Translations under genes and position numbers: made by a program
Assembly: GCF_013085255.1 (NCBI RefSeq)
Contig: NZ_JABFCX010000002.1
Coordinates: 603,501-667,500 of the forward strand
Direction: 5' to 3'
DNA length: 64,000 bases
DNA from: Parvularcula mediterranea
Lineage (GTDB): Bacteria > Pseudomonadota > Alphaproteobacteria > Caulobacterales > Parvularculaceae
Shown: one piece after another, positions 25,948 to 35,791 of the stretch
Numbering within the stretch: the stretch's first letter is position 1
How the letters are laid out: every line of letters begins with the position of its first letter
Notes under the pieces: model-generated
What the model was told of the DNA's origin: nothing
The model's database searches: none
What the model saw: only the letters and a program-made list of their open reading frames with translations

Positions 25948-27675
25948 ATGGATTGCAGAGCCCTCATCCTCACCGTCCTGGCCATCGCGGCTTGCGGCAA
26001 GGTGGACGAAGCACCCGAAGGGAACCCCTCCCCGCCCCCGGCTGAGAAAGCCCCGTGGATCGTCGCCGCGGCGCACCCGCTGGCGGTCGACGCAGGCGCC
26101 GCGGTACTCGCCGAAGGCGGAAGCGCGGTCGATGCGGCGGTCGCCATTCAGGCCGTCCTTGGCCTGGTCGAGCCGCAGAGTTCAGGCCTCGGCGGCGGTG
26201 CGTTCATGCTCCACTATGATGCCTCATCAGGCGACGTCACGGCCTATGACGGGCGGGAGATGGCACCGGCTTCTGTTGTGCCAGAAGTGTTCTACACGGA
26301 CGAAGGCGAGCCGATGAGCTTCTTCGAGGCCGTCACCTCAGGTCGTGCCGTTGGCGTTCCGGGGACGGTCGCGGTTCTCGACCTTGCGCACCGGGAGCAT
26401 GGCGCTCTTCCATGGCAACGCCTCTTTGAGCCTGCCGAAGGGTTTGCGCGCGACGGCTTCGCGATGCCTCAGCGCCTACGTGACAGCCTCGACCGGTTTG
26501 CGAGCTTCAGGAAAGATCCGCAGGCGGCCATTTACCTGACCGAAGAAGGCGCGGTGAAAGCCTATGGCGAAACCGTCCAGAACCTACCTTATGCGAAGAG
26601 CGTGCAGGAGATCGCAGCTGGGGGTGCCGCAGCCTTCTATTCCGGTGAGATTGCCCAGGCGATCATCGACCGGGTCAACGGCGTCACCGGGCTTGAAACC
26701 CTGACACTCGAGGACTTTGCCAACTACCGTCCGGAGAAGCGCGAAGCCGTCTGTACCGTGACCTTCGACCGGAGAGTCTGTTCGATGCCGCCGCCGAGTT
26801 CGGGCGGCGTGACGTTGCTCCAGATCCTCAAGCTCTACGAACTGACGGCGGGCGATGCGCCTCTGGACGAGGGCCTCCTCGCCTATATCGAGGCGAGCCG
26901 CCTTGCCTATGCCGACAGGAACCGTTTCCTCGGCGATCCCACGGCGATGGGTACGGATGGTTTGAGCGCCGGGGACCTGACCGCGCGACTGGTCAGCGAC
27001 GCCTATCTCCGCAACCGCGCGCAGCTGATTGGTGACGTACCCGCGGAGACGGTCGAACCCGGCGACCCTGATGGCCTGCTCCTCAAGGAAGGTCGGATCG
27101 ACGACTGGTCCTACGAAGTGCCAGCCACATCTCATTTCTCTGTGCGTGACGGCGAAGGAAATATCGTCAGCATGACGACGACAGTTGAGATCGCATTTGG
27201 CAGCCAGATCATGGCAGCAGGCATGGTCCTCAACAATCAGCTCACCGATTTCTCCCGCGTCCCCTACGATGACGAAGGCCGCCTCGCGGTCAACGCTCCG
27301 GGTGCGGGCAAACGCCCCATGAGCTCGATGACGCCGTCTCTTGTGTTCGACCGGGACGGCACGCCGCTGATCGCTATCGGAAGCCCGGGCGGCCCCGCCA
27401 TCATCGGCTATGTTGCGCGCCCGCTGATCCAGCATCTGGGCACAGGAATACCGCTGTCCGAGGCTGCCGTCGCACCCCATGTGGTCGTGCCTCGCGGCAC
27501 GGTGACGGTTGAAGAAGGAGCGACGGAGCTGGCTGCGCAAGCCGAAGCCCTCGGCTACGAGGTGCGCCAGCGCTCCCTCGCTTCCGGGCTCTATGGCTTT
27601 GCTCTTGGTGCGGACGGGTCGGTCGATCTCGTCTCCGACCCGCGCCGTGAAGGCACCGCGAGGATGGAGGACTAA
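25948..27675 (+). CDS. ggt: Gamma-glutamyltransferase, lipoprotein
   Basis: Transfers or hydrolyses gamma-glutamyl groups of glutathione and related peptides on the periplasmic side. It has 575 residues from the ATG at 25948. The N-terminus is a lipoprotein signal (ILTVLAIAAC). Family motifs are AAHPLAVDAGAAVLAEGGSA, SSGLGGGAFMLHYD, the PPPSSGGV segment and the self-cleavage site with catalytic Thr394 (PATSHFSVRDGEGN). The C-terminal SMTPSLVFDRDGTPLIAIGSPGG is typical. Its stop overlaps the valS stop on the other strand (CTAA). It probably works in extracellular peptide or glutathione scavenging. Confidence 0.95.
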   Translation: MDCRALILTVLAIAACGKVDEAPEGNPSPPPAEKAPWIVAAAHPLAVDAGAAVLAEGGSAVDAAVAIQAVLGLVEPQSSGLGGGAFMLHYDASSGDVTAYDGREMAPASVVPEVFYTDEGEPMSFFEAVTSGRAVGVPGTVAVLDLAHREHGALPWQRLFEPAEGFARDGFAMPQRLRDSLDRFASFRKDPQAAIYLTEEGAVKAYGETVQNLPYAKSVQEIAAGGAAAFYSGEIAQAIIDRVNGVTGLETLTLEDFANYRPEKREAVCTVTFDRRVCSMPPPSSGGVTLLQILKLYELTAGDAPLDEGLLAYIEASRLAYADRNRFLGDPTAMGTDGLSAGDLTARLVSDAYLRNRAQLIGDVPAETVEPGDPDGLLLKEGRIDDWSYEVPATSHFSVRDGEGNIVSMTTTVEIAFGSQIMAAGMVLNNQLTDFSRVPYDDEGRLAVNAPGAGKRPMSSMTPSLVFDRDGTPLIAIGSPGGPAIIGYVARPLIQHLGTGIPLSEAAVAPHVVVPRGTVTVEEGATELAAQAEALGYEVRQRSLASGLYGFALGADGSVDLVSDPRREGTARMED

Positions 27676-30338
27676 AGAGCCTCCAGCCTCGCCTTTGCCG
27701 TGTTCAGCTGTTCGAGCTCTTCGGAGAATTTCTCGACCCGCGAGCGCTCCTCAGCGACCACTTCCGCAGGGGCGTTCTGGACGAAGCGCTCATTCGAGAG
27801 CTTGCCATTCGCCTTCTTAAGCTCGCCCTCGGTCTTGCCGATGGCCTTGTCGAGACGGGCGACTTCCGCGCCCAGATCAATGACATCCGCCACGGGTAGC
27901 GCGTAGGTCGTTCCCCTGCTGACGATCTGGATCGATCCCTTGGGTGCCTCCGACGCATGCTCGAACGTCTCGATCCGGGCAAGGCGGCCGATGGCGCCTG
28001 ACTGGTTCGCGAGAATGGTCTTCGCCTCTTCCGGTGCATCAAGAGCGACAAGCGTGAGCTTGGCGCCAACCGGCACGTTCACTTCCGTCCTTGCACTGCG
28101 GATTTCGGAGATCAGATCCACCGCAGCCTGTACCTCGGCGGCGGCCTTCTCATCCGAGAAATCCGATGTTGGCCAGGACTGTTCTTCGAGCGATGAGCCC
28201 TCGGCCATCGCCTCGTAGATCTCCCGCGTGACGAACGGCATGAAGGGCTCGAGCGTCACGAGGATCGTCCTGAGCGTCTGGCCCATCACAAGTCGCGTCT
28301 CGGCCTGTTCCTCCGCACTGCCCCCATCGAAGACAGGTTTGGAAAGTTCGAGATACCAGTCGCAGAAGGTACCCCATGCAAACTGGTAGATCGCCGATGC
28401 AGCTTCGTCGAAGCGAAACCCGTCGAGCGCCTTCGCCACGCTGGCCGTCATCGCCGAAGCCTCATGGGCAATCCAGCGGTTCAGCGGCAGCTTGAGTGCT
28501 TCGGGATCAAACGCCTCATCCGTAATCGGAGCTTCCTTCATCTGCAAGAAGCGCGAAGCATTCCAAAGCTTCGTCCGGAAGTTCCGGTAGCCCTCCACCC
28601 GCTGCTTCGACAACGAGAGGTCGCGGCCTTGCGTGGCTTGCGCAGCCAGCGTGAAGCGCAGGGGATCGGCGCCGAATTCATCCATATATTCGAGTGGGTC
28701 GACGACATTGCCCTTGGATTTGGACATTTTCTGTCCGTTCTCGTCACGGACAATGGCGTGGATGTAGACCGTCTCGAAGGGCACCTCTTTCTGGAAGTGC
28801 ATGGCCATCATCATCATCCGGGCCACCCAGAAGAAGATGATGTCGAACGCCGTCGAGAGCACAGCCGTAGGATAGAACGCCTTCAGCTCGTCTGTCTCCT
28901 CAGGCCAACCAAGGGTCGAGAACGGCCAGAGGGCTGACGAAAACCACGTGTCGAGAACGTCCGAGTCCTGCGCGAGCTCGACGGCCTCACCGCCGTAATG
29001 CTCCGTTGCCAAACGATGAGCGCTTGCTTCGTCCTCGGCGCAGAAAGGCGTCCCGTCAGGACCGTACCAGACGGGGATGCGATGCCCCCACCAGAGCTGG
29101 CGCGAGATGCACCACGGCTCGATATTGTCCATCCAGTTGTAATAGGTCTTGGACCAGTTCTCAGGGACGAACTTTGTCTTACCAGAGCGCACGGCCTCGA
29201 CCGCTGGGACGGCAAGGGTCTTGGCATCGACGTACCATTGATCCGTGAGCATCGGTTCAATGACGACACCGGAGCGGTCGCCGAAGGGCTGCATGATCAG
29301 CTTGTCTTCGATACCGCGCAAGAGGCCCATGGCCTCGATCTCCTGAACCACGAGCTTGCGCGCCTCGAAGCGGTCCATTTCATGGAACCGTTCGGGTACG
29401 TTGTTCTCCTCAGTGGACATCATCCGCGCTTCTTCATCCATCAGGACGATCAGCGGGATGTCGTGGCGCTTCGCGACCTCGAAATCATTGAAGTCGTGGG
29501 CGCCGGTGATCTTCACCGCACCTGTGCCAAGCTCGGGGTCAGGGTATTCGTCCGCAATGATCGAAATCTCGCGGTCAACGATCGGTAGGCGGACCTTTTT
29601 ACCGATGAGGTTCGTGTAACGCTCATCATCAGGGTGCACCGCTACCGCGCCATCGCCAAGCATGGTCTCGGGCCGGGTCGTCGCGATGACGATCTCCTTG
29701 ATGCCGTCCACCTCGCCATCCACGAGGGGATAGGCGAAGTGCCACATCTTTCCGTTCACCTCATTGTTCTCAACCTCGAGATCGGAGATGGCGGTCTGGA
29801 ATTTGGGGTCCCAGTTCACGAGCCGCTTGTCGCGGTAGATCAGGCCCTCCCCATAAAGCTGCACGAAGACCTTGCGGACAGCGGCCGACAGCCCCTCGTC
29901 CATGGTGAAGCGCTCACGCGACCAGTCGAGGGAGGCGCCCAGCCGCTTCAGCTGGTTCTTGATCATGCCGCCTGACTCGGCCTTCCAGTCCCAGACCTTC
30001 TGGACGAAGGCGTCCCGGCCGATGTCCCGGCGGTGGGGTTCCTGGCGCTCGGCCATCTGGCGCTCGACCACCATCTGCGTAGCGATGCCAGCATGGTCGA
30101 CGCCATACTGCCAGAGGACCTTCCGGCCCTTCCTGCGCTGGTAGCGGCAGAGAATGTCCTGGAGCGTGTTGTTGAGCGCGTGGCCCACGTGGAGGCTGCC
30201 GGTGACGTTCGGCGGCGGGATCACGATCGAATAGGGATCGCCCTCCCCTTGCGGCTTGAAGAGGCCAGCCTCTTCCTGCGCGGCATAGATCCGCGGTTCA
30301 GCTTCTGCGTGGTCGAAATTCTTGGGCAGCTCTTTCAT
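27672..30338 (-). CDS. valS: Valyl-tRNA synthetase
   Basis: Class I aminoacyl-tRNA synthetase, 888 residues, close to the bacterial norm. It has the HIGH-type motif in PPPNVTGSLHVGHAL, the KMSKS motif in GQKMSKSKGNVVDPLEY, the editing-domain blocks (ATTRPETMLGDGAVAVHPDD) and a C-terminal coiled coil (AEVVAEERSRVEKFSEELEQL). The start is an ATG; the Oar-receptor terminator lies just upstream. The stop codon is shared in a 4-base convergent overlap with ggt. Confidence 0.97.
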   Translation of the reverse strand: MKELPKNFDHAEAEPRIYAAQEEAGLFKPQGEGDPYSIVIPPPNVTGSLHVGHALNNTLQDILCRYQRRKGRKVLWQYGVDHAGIATQMVVERQMAERQEPHRRDIGRDAFVQKVWDWKAESGGMIKNQLKRLGASLDWSRERFTMDEGLSAAVRKVFVQLYGEGLIYRDKRLVNWDPKFQTAISDLEVENNEVNGKMWHFAYPLVDGEVDGIKEIVIATTRPETMLGDGAVAVHPDDERYTNLIGKKVRLPIVDREISIIADEYPDPELGTGAVKITGAHDFNDFEVAKRHDIPLIVLMDEEARMMSTEENNVPERFHEMDRFEARKLVVQEIEAMGLLRGIEDKLIMQPFGDRSGVVIEPMLTDQWYVDAKTLAVPAVEAVRSGKTKFVPENWSKTYYNWMDNIEPWCISRQLWWGHRIPVWYGPDGTPFCAEDEASAHRLATEHYGGEAVELAQDSDVLDTWFSSALWPFSTLGWPEETDELKAFYPTAVLSTAFDIIFFWVARMMMMAMHFQKEVPFETVYIHAIVRDENGQKMSKSKGNVVDPLEYMDEFGADPLRFTLAAQATQGRDLSLSKQRVEGYRNFRTKLWNASRFLQMKEAPITDEAFDPEALKLPLNRWIAHEASAMTASVAKALDGFRFDEAASAIYQFAWGTFCDWYLELSKPVFDGGSAEEQAETRLVMGQTLRTILVTLEPFMPFVTREIYEAMAEGSSLEEQSWPTSDFSDEKAAAEVQAAVDLISEIRSARTEVNVPVGAKLTLVALDAPEEAKTILANQSGAIGRLARIETFEHASEAPKGSIQIVSRGTTYALPVADVIDLGAEVARLDKAIGKTEGELKKANGKLSNERFVQNAPAEVVAEERSRVEKFSEELEQLNTAKARLEAL

Positions 30339-30370
30339 GAGGCCCGCTTAGACGCACCGCGCCCGCGCAC

Positions 30371-30399
30371 AAAGAAAAAGGGCGGCCGAAGCCGCCCTT
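30371..30399 (-). terminator. Terminator of the Oar-like receptor gene
   Basis: On the minus strand AAGGGCGGC-TTCG-GCCGCCCTT followed by TTTCTTT, a textbook hairpin with a stable UUCG loop, 29 bases beyond the receptor stop. Confidence 0.92.
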
Positions 30400-30427
30400 T
30401 CCCCGATCATCCGAAGATGAAGCGTTC

Positions 30428-33400
30428 TTAGAACTCGTACTTGGCGCCGATCTGGACGGTCCAGGCCGAGGCGTTGAACGAGATGAAGTCGCGGGTGTCG
30501 CCATTCGTCTCGAAGTTCCCCGATTGGAAGTCCGAGATGATGTAGCGGCCCTGGTCGTCAACATCGACCTCGACCACGCCAACGCGCTGGCCAACCGTGC
30601 GGCGGACGTTCCAGCTGTCCGTCAGGAGGTTGCCGAAGTTGTCGATGTCGAGGAACGCGATGAGCTTGTCATCGAGACCACCCGGAACCGGGAACTCCTG
30701 GCTGATGCGCAGGTCGAGGTCCAGGAACCAGTCTGCACGGCACGAGTTACGCTCGAAGGTACCGCCACGGCTGTCGTTGAGACAGTCGTTGGTGCGGATC
30801 AGCGAGACATAGTCGGCAACAGCCTGCGTGTCGCTCAGCGGGCTGATGAACGGATCGTTCTCGCCGGTCGGCACGTAGAGCAGCGTGTTGGCATTGCCCG
30901 AAGTGCTGTCCGAGAAGACGCCGCCATTGTCGAAGACGAGCGAGTACGGACGACCTTCCTGAGCCGAGAAGAACAGACCGAAGTTCGTCCGGTAGTCCTT
31001 GATGAACTCCTGATCGAAGTTCAGCGCAGCCGTGAAGTTATGACGGGTCTCGAAGCCCGACGTACCAACACCCGGATCCTGACGGTCGAAGAGAGCCGTG
31101 CCGTCATAGTTCGAGGTCGACTGCGAGCTCGTGAGGTCACGACGGTTTTCGACGTCCGAGTAAGCGTAGCCCATGTTGAAGCGGGCACCGCCATCGAAGC
31201 CGAAGAGGTCGTAGTCGAACCGCTTCGAGAAGAGGATCGACACGGTCGTGGCGCCGAAGCCTTCGTCGTTGGTGAGCTGGATCTCATTGTCGCGGCGGGT
31301 GTTGAAGCACTCCTGCGTGACATTGATGTAGCTCGGCGGCGTGCCACCGGTGCCGATCAGCTCAGCATTACAGCCAGCCACGGACGGGTCGATCGATGCG
31401 TAGATCGGGCGACCGTCGATGGTGAAGCCGTTGTTGCCTTCCGAAGGATCGATGACCTGTGCGAGGTCGACGAAGTTGTACGGGTTCTGGAAGCGCGAGT
31501 AGATCCAGTCCACGTCGACTTGCCAGTCGTCGAAGAAGCCGTTCGCCGCACCGTCAAAGTCGGTGAGGAGCGAGTAGCCCCAGTTTGCACGGACCACCGA
31601 GGCAAGCTCGAGGTTCGGGTCGGTCGACTGGGTGTCTGCGAGGGCGTTGGCAGCCTGGGATGCACCGGCGTCGATGACGCACTGCGGCAGGCCCGTGAAG
31701 TTGCCGTTGCCGTCGATGACCTGAAGGTCAGCGGCGGTACAGTTGCCTTCGAAGAACTCGCCAGCACCAACGTTCGAACCAGCGTTCGAGAAAGCGTTCG
31801 AGAACCAGACCGTCGGGTCACCACCGGTGAAGACACCAGCGCCGAAGCGCATGGAGAGGTCACCGAACTTGGTGGCGCCGAAATCGTAGTTCACGCCGAG
31901 ACGCGGGAGCCAGATGTCGAGGTCGTTGAAGTCACGCTGGTTCGAGAAGCCGTAACGAGCGAAGAAGTTCGGGTTCTCGAGCGGCGTAGCGTCGCCCGTA
32001 TAGAACTCGTAGCGCAGGCCAGCGAGGATCTCGAGGCCAGGCAGTGGGTTCCACTCGTCTTGAATGTAGAGCGCGTGGATCGAACGCTCGAACTCGGCAG
32101 CCGCATCTTCCGGGTTACCGGTCAGCGAGAACTCACCGTAGGCCGGTGCGACTTCAAAGTTACGGATTTCGTTAGCGCGCGGGAATTCACGAGCTTCGAT
32201 ATCACGCGGATCGGTACCGGTGGTATCGATGAGCGTACCTGCACGCAGGCCGTCGAGGTCTTCAAAGAGGAGGACGCCGGTCGCGTTCCGGATGAAGAGG
32301 TTGAACGCATCGAAGTGGTTCAGCTCGTAGCCGAAGGTGAAGGTATGGGCGTCGACTTCATAGTCGGCTTTCAGCTTGAGCTGCGTACCGACGGTGTCGA
32401 GCTGGTTGGCCGAGCGGAAGTTACCCGGACCTGCGAGGAAGACACCTTCATTGCCATCGTTTTCAACGCGGAGAGCGATACGCGGGGTCGGGTTGGCCGA
32501 TTGCGCTTCGCCACCTGCAACGGGGCCTTGGTTGTCCTGCACGTCAGCGCGCGAGTACCGGACTTCGGTGGAGAGACGGTCGTTCCACTGCGAGAAGAGA
32601 CGTGCCGAAATCGTGGTCGATTCGGTACCTTCGTCTTCGAACGAGCCGAACGGGGTGAAGGTGTTGAAGCGGAAGCTGTAGTCGTCCTCTTCAATGTTCG
32701 ACTCTTCGAGGGTGTCGTAGGTCACCTCGAAGCGGTGGTCTTCGTTGATGATCCAGTCGATGCGAGCAAGGAAACGTTCCGACGACTGAGGAAGCGAGGT
32801 CGCAATGCCTTGCGTGTTGTAGCCGTACTGGGTCTCGAGAACGTCGATGATCTCGTTGGCCTGAGCAACGGTGATGAAGTCAAACTCGTTGCTCGAACCG
32901 AGACCGGAGCCCGAAGGACCAGTGGTCTGCGGGTCAGCATCGTCGGTTTCTTCGTAGCCGACGAAGAAGAACAGCTTGTCCTTGATGATCGGGCCACCGA
33001 GCGTGAAGCCGTAGTTGTAGTCTTCGAACTCGTTGAGCGAGAAGTCTTCGCCGTCGACGGTTTCGGACTGCAGCTCGTTCGAGTTGTAGAAGCCGAAGAC
33101 CGAGCCGGAGAAGTCGTTCGAGCCCGACTTGGTGACGACGTTGATGTTACAGCCGGTGAACTGGCCGTACTCGACGTCGAACGGTGCGAACTCAACAGTT
33201 GCCTGCGAGATCGAGTCGAAGGGAACGATGAACGTGTTTCGCGCTGCGAACGGGGTGCCGTTGAGGCCGAACGTGTCGGCGCGGACAACACCGTCGACGG
33301 TTAGGGTGTTCGTGCGGTCGTTGCCACCGATACAGGAGACGCGCGGCACTTCGTTGTTAAGGTCGAGGCTGACACGCGGGTCAAAGCGGATGATGTCGGT

Positions 33401-33868
33401 GACGGTCCGCTGGATCGACGGGAAGCTCTCGATGGTCTCGAGGTCGAACGAGCTGTTCGGGCCGATGGCCGTCTGGGCAACGTTCTGGCGGGTTGCGCGG
33501 ACGACGATCTCGTCGCCGCCCTGGGCGCCGAGCTGAACCGTCAGGCGTGCTTCCGAACCGAGCGAGAGGCGGACGCCTTCGATGGTGCTGGAGGCATAAC
33601 CTGGAGCCGATGCGGTGACCGTGTACGGACCGCCGACGGTCAGGTTGCCGGCCGAGAAGCCGCCGGTGTTGCCGGCCGTGAGCGTACGGGTTGCGCCCGT
33701 ACGGGTGTCACGGATGGTGACAGTTGCGCCTGCAACCGGTGCGCCGCTGTCAGAAACAACAACGCCGCTTACGGACGATGTGGTTTCTTGAGCAATGGCA
33801 GCAACAGGTGCGAGCGACGCCGCGATGGCCAGAGCGGCAGCGCCGCCGGCCCAACGTGAATCGAACAT
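30428..33868 (-). CDS. Oar-like TonB-dependent outer-membrane receptor with N-terminal CarboxypepD_reg-like domain
   Basis: A very large outer-membrane transporter, 1146 residues. A signal peptide (about 1-26, ending AAIAQE) is followed by a carboxypeptidase-regulatory-like beta domain (about 30-115: SVSGVVVSDSGAPVAGATV), a plug domain (about 130-250, with RTNTLTVDGVV and NINVVTKSGSN) and a long beta-barrel with many FN/DY strand repeats. The last residues are VQIGAKYEF, ending in the Phe needed for barrel insertion. This fits the OmpA-related/Oar group found in Caulobacterales-type genomes and myxobacteria. The ligand is unknown; peptides or large substrates are plausible. It is monocistronic, with its own leader and terminator. 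Confidence 0.93.
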   Translation of the reverse strand: MFDSRWAGGAAALAIAASLAPVAAIAQETTSSVSGVVVSDSGAPVAGATVTIRDTRTGATRTLTAGNTGGFSAGNLTVGGPYTVTASAPGYASSTIEGVRLSLGSEARLTVQLGAQGGDEIVVRATRQNVAQTAIGPNSSFDLETIESFPSIQRTVTDIIRFDPRVSLDLNNEVPRVSCIGGNDRTNTLTVDGVVRADTFGLNGTPFAARNTFIVPFDSISQATVEFAPFDVEYGQFTGCNINVVTKSGSNDFSGSVFGFYNSNELQSETVDGEDFSLNEFEDYNYGFTLGGPIIKDKLFFFVGYEETDDADPQTTGPSGSGLGSSNEFDFITVAQANEIIDVLETQYGYNTQGIATSLPQSSERFLARIDWIINEDHRFEVTYDTLEESNIEEDDYSFRFNTFTPFGSFEDEGTESTTISARLFSQWNDRLSTEVRYSRADVQDNQGPVAGGEAQSANPTPRIALRVENDGNEGVFLAGPGNFRSANQLDTVGTQLKLKADYEVDAHTFTFGYELNHFDAFNLFIRNATGVLLFEDLDGLRAGTLIDTTGTDPRDIEAREFPRANEIRNFEVAPAYGEFSLTGNPEDAAAEFERSIHALYIQDEWNPLPGLEILAGLRYEFYTGDATPLENPNFFARYGFSNQRDFNDLDIWLPRLGVNYDFGATKFGDLSMRFGAGVFTGGDPTVWFSNAFSNAGSNVGAGEFFEGNCTAADLQVIDGNGNFTGLPQCVIDAGASQAANALADTQSTDPNLELASVVRANWGYSLLTDFDGAANGFFDDWQVDVDWIYSRFQNPYNFVDLAQVIDPSEGNNGFTIDGRPIYASIDPSVAGCNAELIGTGGTPPSYINVTQECFNTRRDNEIQLTNDEGFGATTVSILFSKRFDYDLFGFDGGARFNMGYAYSDVENRRDLTSSQSTSNYDGTALFDRQDPGVGTSGFETRHNFTAALNFDQEFIKDYRTNFGLFFSAQEGRPYSLVFDNGGVFSDSTSGNANTLLYVPTGENDPFISPLSDTQAVADYVSLIRTNDCLNDSRGGTFERNSCRADWFLDLDLRISQEFPVPGGLDDKLIAFLDIDNFGNLLTDSWNVRRTVGQRVGVVEVDVDDQGRYIISDFQSGNFETNGDTRDFISFNASAWTVQIGAKYEF

Positions 33869-33953
33869 GATGAAATTACCCCGATGGTGGTTAACGAGCT
33901 GGAAACTCTTCGGGGCGCCTAGGAAAACGTTGTGACAGTTTCCCGCGAAATTT

Positions 33954-33971
33954 TTGTCATGTTCGTGACAA
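33954..33971 (-). promoter_or_regulatory. Inverted repeat in the receptor-gene leader
   Basis: TTGTCA-N6-TGACAA is a perfect 6+6 inverted repeat about 86 bases ahead of the receptor start. A further TGACA (33932-33936) lies between it and the gene. It could be an operator or overlap the promoter; no regulator is identified. Confidence 0.4.
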
Positions 33972-34024
33972 GGCTGACTCTTAGGCAGCTGTGGTGCAGC
34001 GCAGCAACAGTCCGCCCAAAGAAA

Positions 34025-35791
34025 TTACATGTGTTTTGGGATTTCGATCCCGAGCTGCGTCAGAATCGCGCGGACTTGTCCGAGGGTTAGCGCCGTCAGC
34101 GCGAGTCGGCTGGCGCGCACGGAATTGTCCTCTTCGTCCGAAATTCGGCAATTGCTGTAATACTTTGAAAAACTCTGTGCGACTCCGAAGACGTGCTCAC
34201 AGAGGATATGCGGCATCCGTTTTTCGTAGGCCGAGCGGTGGGCGTCCGCGAATCCCAGAAGCAAGGTCGCAAGCTCTTTCTCGCTCGGCTCAGAGAGCCC
34301 GATCGGCGCCTTGATCGCCTCCTCAGGACCCGTGCCGGCCTTCCTCAGGACGGACGCCATGCGAACGGCAGCATACTGAAGATAAGGTCCGGTCTTGCCC
34401 TCGAACGACACGAAGCGGTCGAGGTCGAAGATATAGTCGGTGGTCCGCGGGTTCGAGAGGTCGGCGAATTTGAGGGCGGCGATCCCCACCATGCGCGCAA
34501 TCTCTTCCTTCGACATCGCCTCGCCTTCAGGCGCGCTGTCGCTTTCGCGGACGCGTTCGAGGGCCTTCTCAGTGACCATGGAGATGAGGTCGGAGAGCCT
34601 CAGGACGCCGCCTTCGCGGGTCTTGAAGGGCCTGCCGTCCTTTCCGTTCATGGTCCCGAAGCCTGCGTGCTCCATCGCGTCCTCGGAGAAGAGGCCAAGG
34701 CGGGCCGCGGCGCGGAAGACTTGCACGAAATGCTCGGACTGGCGCTTGTCGACCACGTAGATACAGCGGTCGAAGCCGTCCTGCTGCCTCTCGAGCAGCG
34801 TCGCGAGGTCCGTCGAGCCGTAGCCGACAGAGCCGTTCGACTTGATGACCAGAAGCGGCGGGATGTCTTTCTTGTCCGTCTCGCGCGCGACCGTGACGAC
34901 ACGGGCGCCATCGGAGTCCTCAAGAAGGCTCTTCTTCTGAAGGCTCTCGACCATCGGCTCGATCAGCGGATCGACCGAAGCCTCACCGCGCCACAGCTCA
35001 AACTGGACACCCAAAGCAGCATAGTCGCCTTCCAGCGCCTCGCGGCTGACATCGACAAAGTGCTGCCAGAGCGCACGGTAGCCCGGGCGGCCCGACTGAA
35101 GCTCAGCTGTAGCGGCTTGCGCTTCGGCCATCCGGCCTTCGCTCTCTTTGCAGGCCGCAGACGCCGCCGGATAGATCTCCGCAAGGTCGGCAACTGTGAC
35201 AGGACTCTCTTCAGGATAGCCGCTGGTCACGCTCTCATCGAAATAGACAAGGCCGGGCTCGCGATGCTTCAGCTCGACAATGAGCTGGCCCATCTGGAGG
35301 CCCCAGTCACCGAGGTGGATATCGCCCAGCACCTCGTCGCCAGCGGCGCGCATGATGCCCTTCAGGCTCTGCCCGATAATCGCCGAGCGCAGGTGGCCCA
35401 CATGGAGGGGCTTGGCGACGTTCGGCCCGCCATAGTCAAGGACAACCTTCTCCGTCTTCTCCCGCTGCCATGCCCCTGCATTCGGGTCTTCCTTCAGCTC
35501 AGACGTCATGGCTTCGAGGAAACTGTCCGATGGCGTGAGGTTCAGGAATCCCGGGCCGGCCAGGGTCACATCTGACAGCTCACCTGCCGCTTCGAGCCGC
35601 GCCTTCACAGCCTCGGCGATGGCGCGAGGGTTCTTCTTCGCAGCCTTGGCAGCGGCAAGCGCGCCATTGCACTGGAACGGGGCAAGGTCTGGACGGTCGG
35701 AAACGCGCACGAGACCGAGGTCGGGGTCGAGGCCTTCCGCTTGGAAAGCCTCACCCACGAGGCGGCTGAGCCGCGACGTCAGGGAAAGCAT
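34025..35791 (-). CDS. argS: Arginyl-tRNA synthetase
   Basis: Class I synthetase, 588 residues. It has the N-terminal Add-1-type region, the HIGH-type motif in GPNVAKPLHVGHLRSAIIGQ, the family block RTTDYIFDLDRFVSFEGKTGPYLQYAAVR and the anticodon-binding C-terminal domain ending GIEIPKHM. No canonical KMSKS is present, as usual in ArgS. The ATG overlaps the stop of the preceding lipoprotein gene by one base (TGATG), so it is probably translated from a common transcript. Confidence 0.97.
   Translation of the reverse strand: MLSLTSRLSRLVGEAFQAEGLDPDLGLVRVSDRPDLAPFQCNGALAAAKAAKKNPRAIAEAVKARLEAAGELSDVTLAGPGFLNLTPSDSFLEAMTSELKEDPNAGAWQREKTEKVVLDYGGPNVAKPLHVGHLRSAIIGQSLKGIMRAAGDEVLGDIHLGDWGLQMGQLIVELKHREPGLVYFDESVTSGYPEESPVTVADLAEIYPAASAACKESEGRMAEAQAATAELQSGRPGYRALWQHFVDVSREALEGDYAALGVQFELWRGEASVDPLIEPMVESLQKKSLLEDSDGARVVTVARETDKKDIPPLLVIKSNGSVGYGSTDLATLLERQQDGFDRCIYVVDKRQSEHFVQVFRAAARLGLFSEDAMEHAGFGTMNGKDGRPFKTREGGVLRLSDLISMVTEKALERVRESDSAPEGEAMSKEEIARMVGIAALKFADLSNPRTTDYIFDLDRFVSFEGKTGPYLQYAAVRMASVLRKAGTGPEEAIKAPIGLSEPSEKELATLLLGFADAHRSAYEKRMPHILCEHVFGVAQSFSKYYSNCRISDEEDNSVRASRLALTALTLGQVRAILTQLGIEIPKHM

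Noticed and set aside
30524..33304. A 926-codon open frame on the + strand antisense to the Oar-like receptor.
   Set aside because: Composition is that of a frame shadow (repetitive Val/Arg/Glu from the reverse of a barrel gene); the receptor has signal peptide, plug, barrel and terminal Phe.
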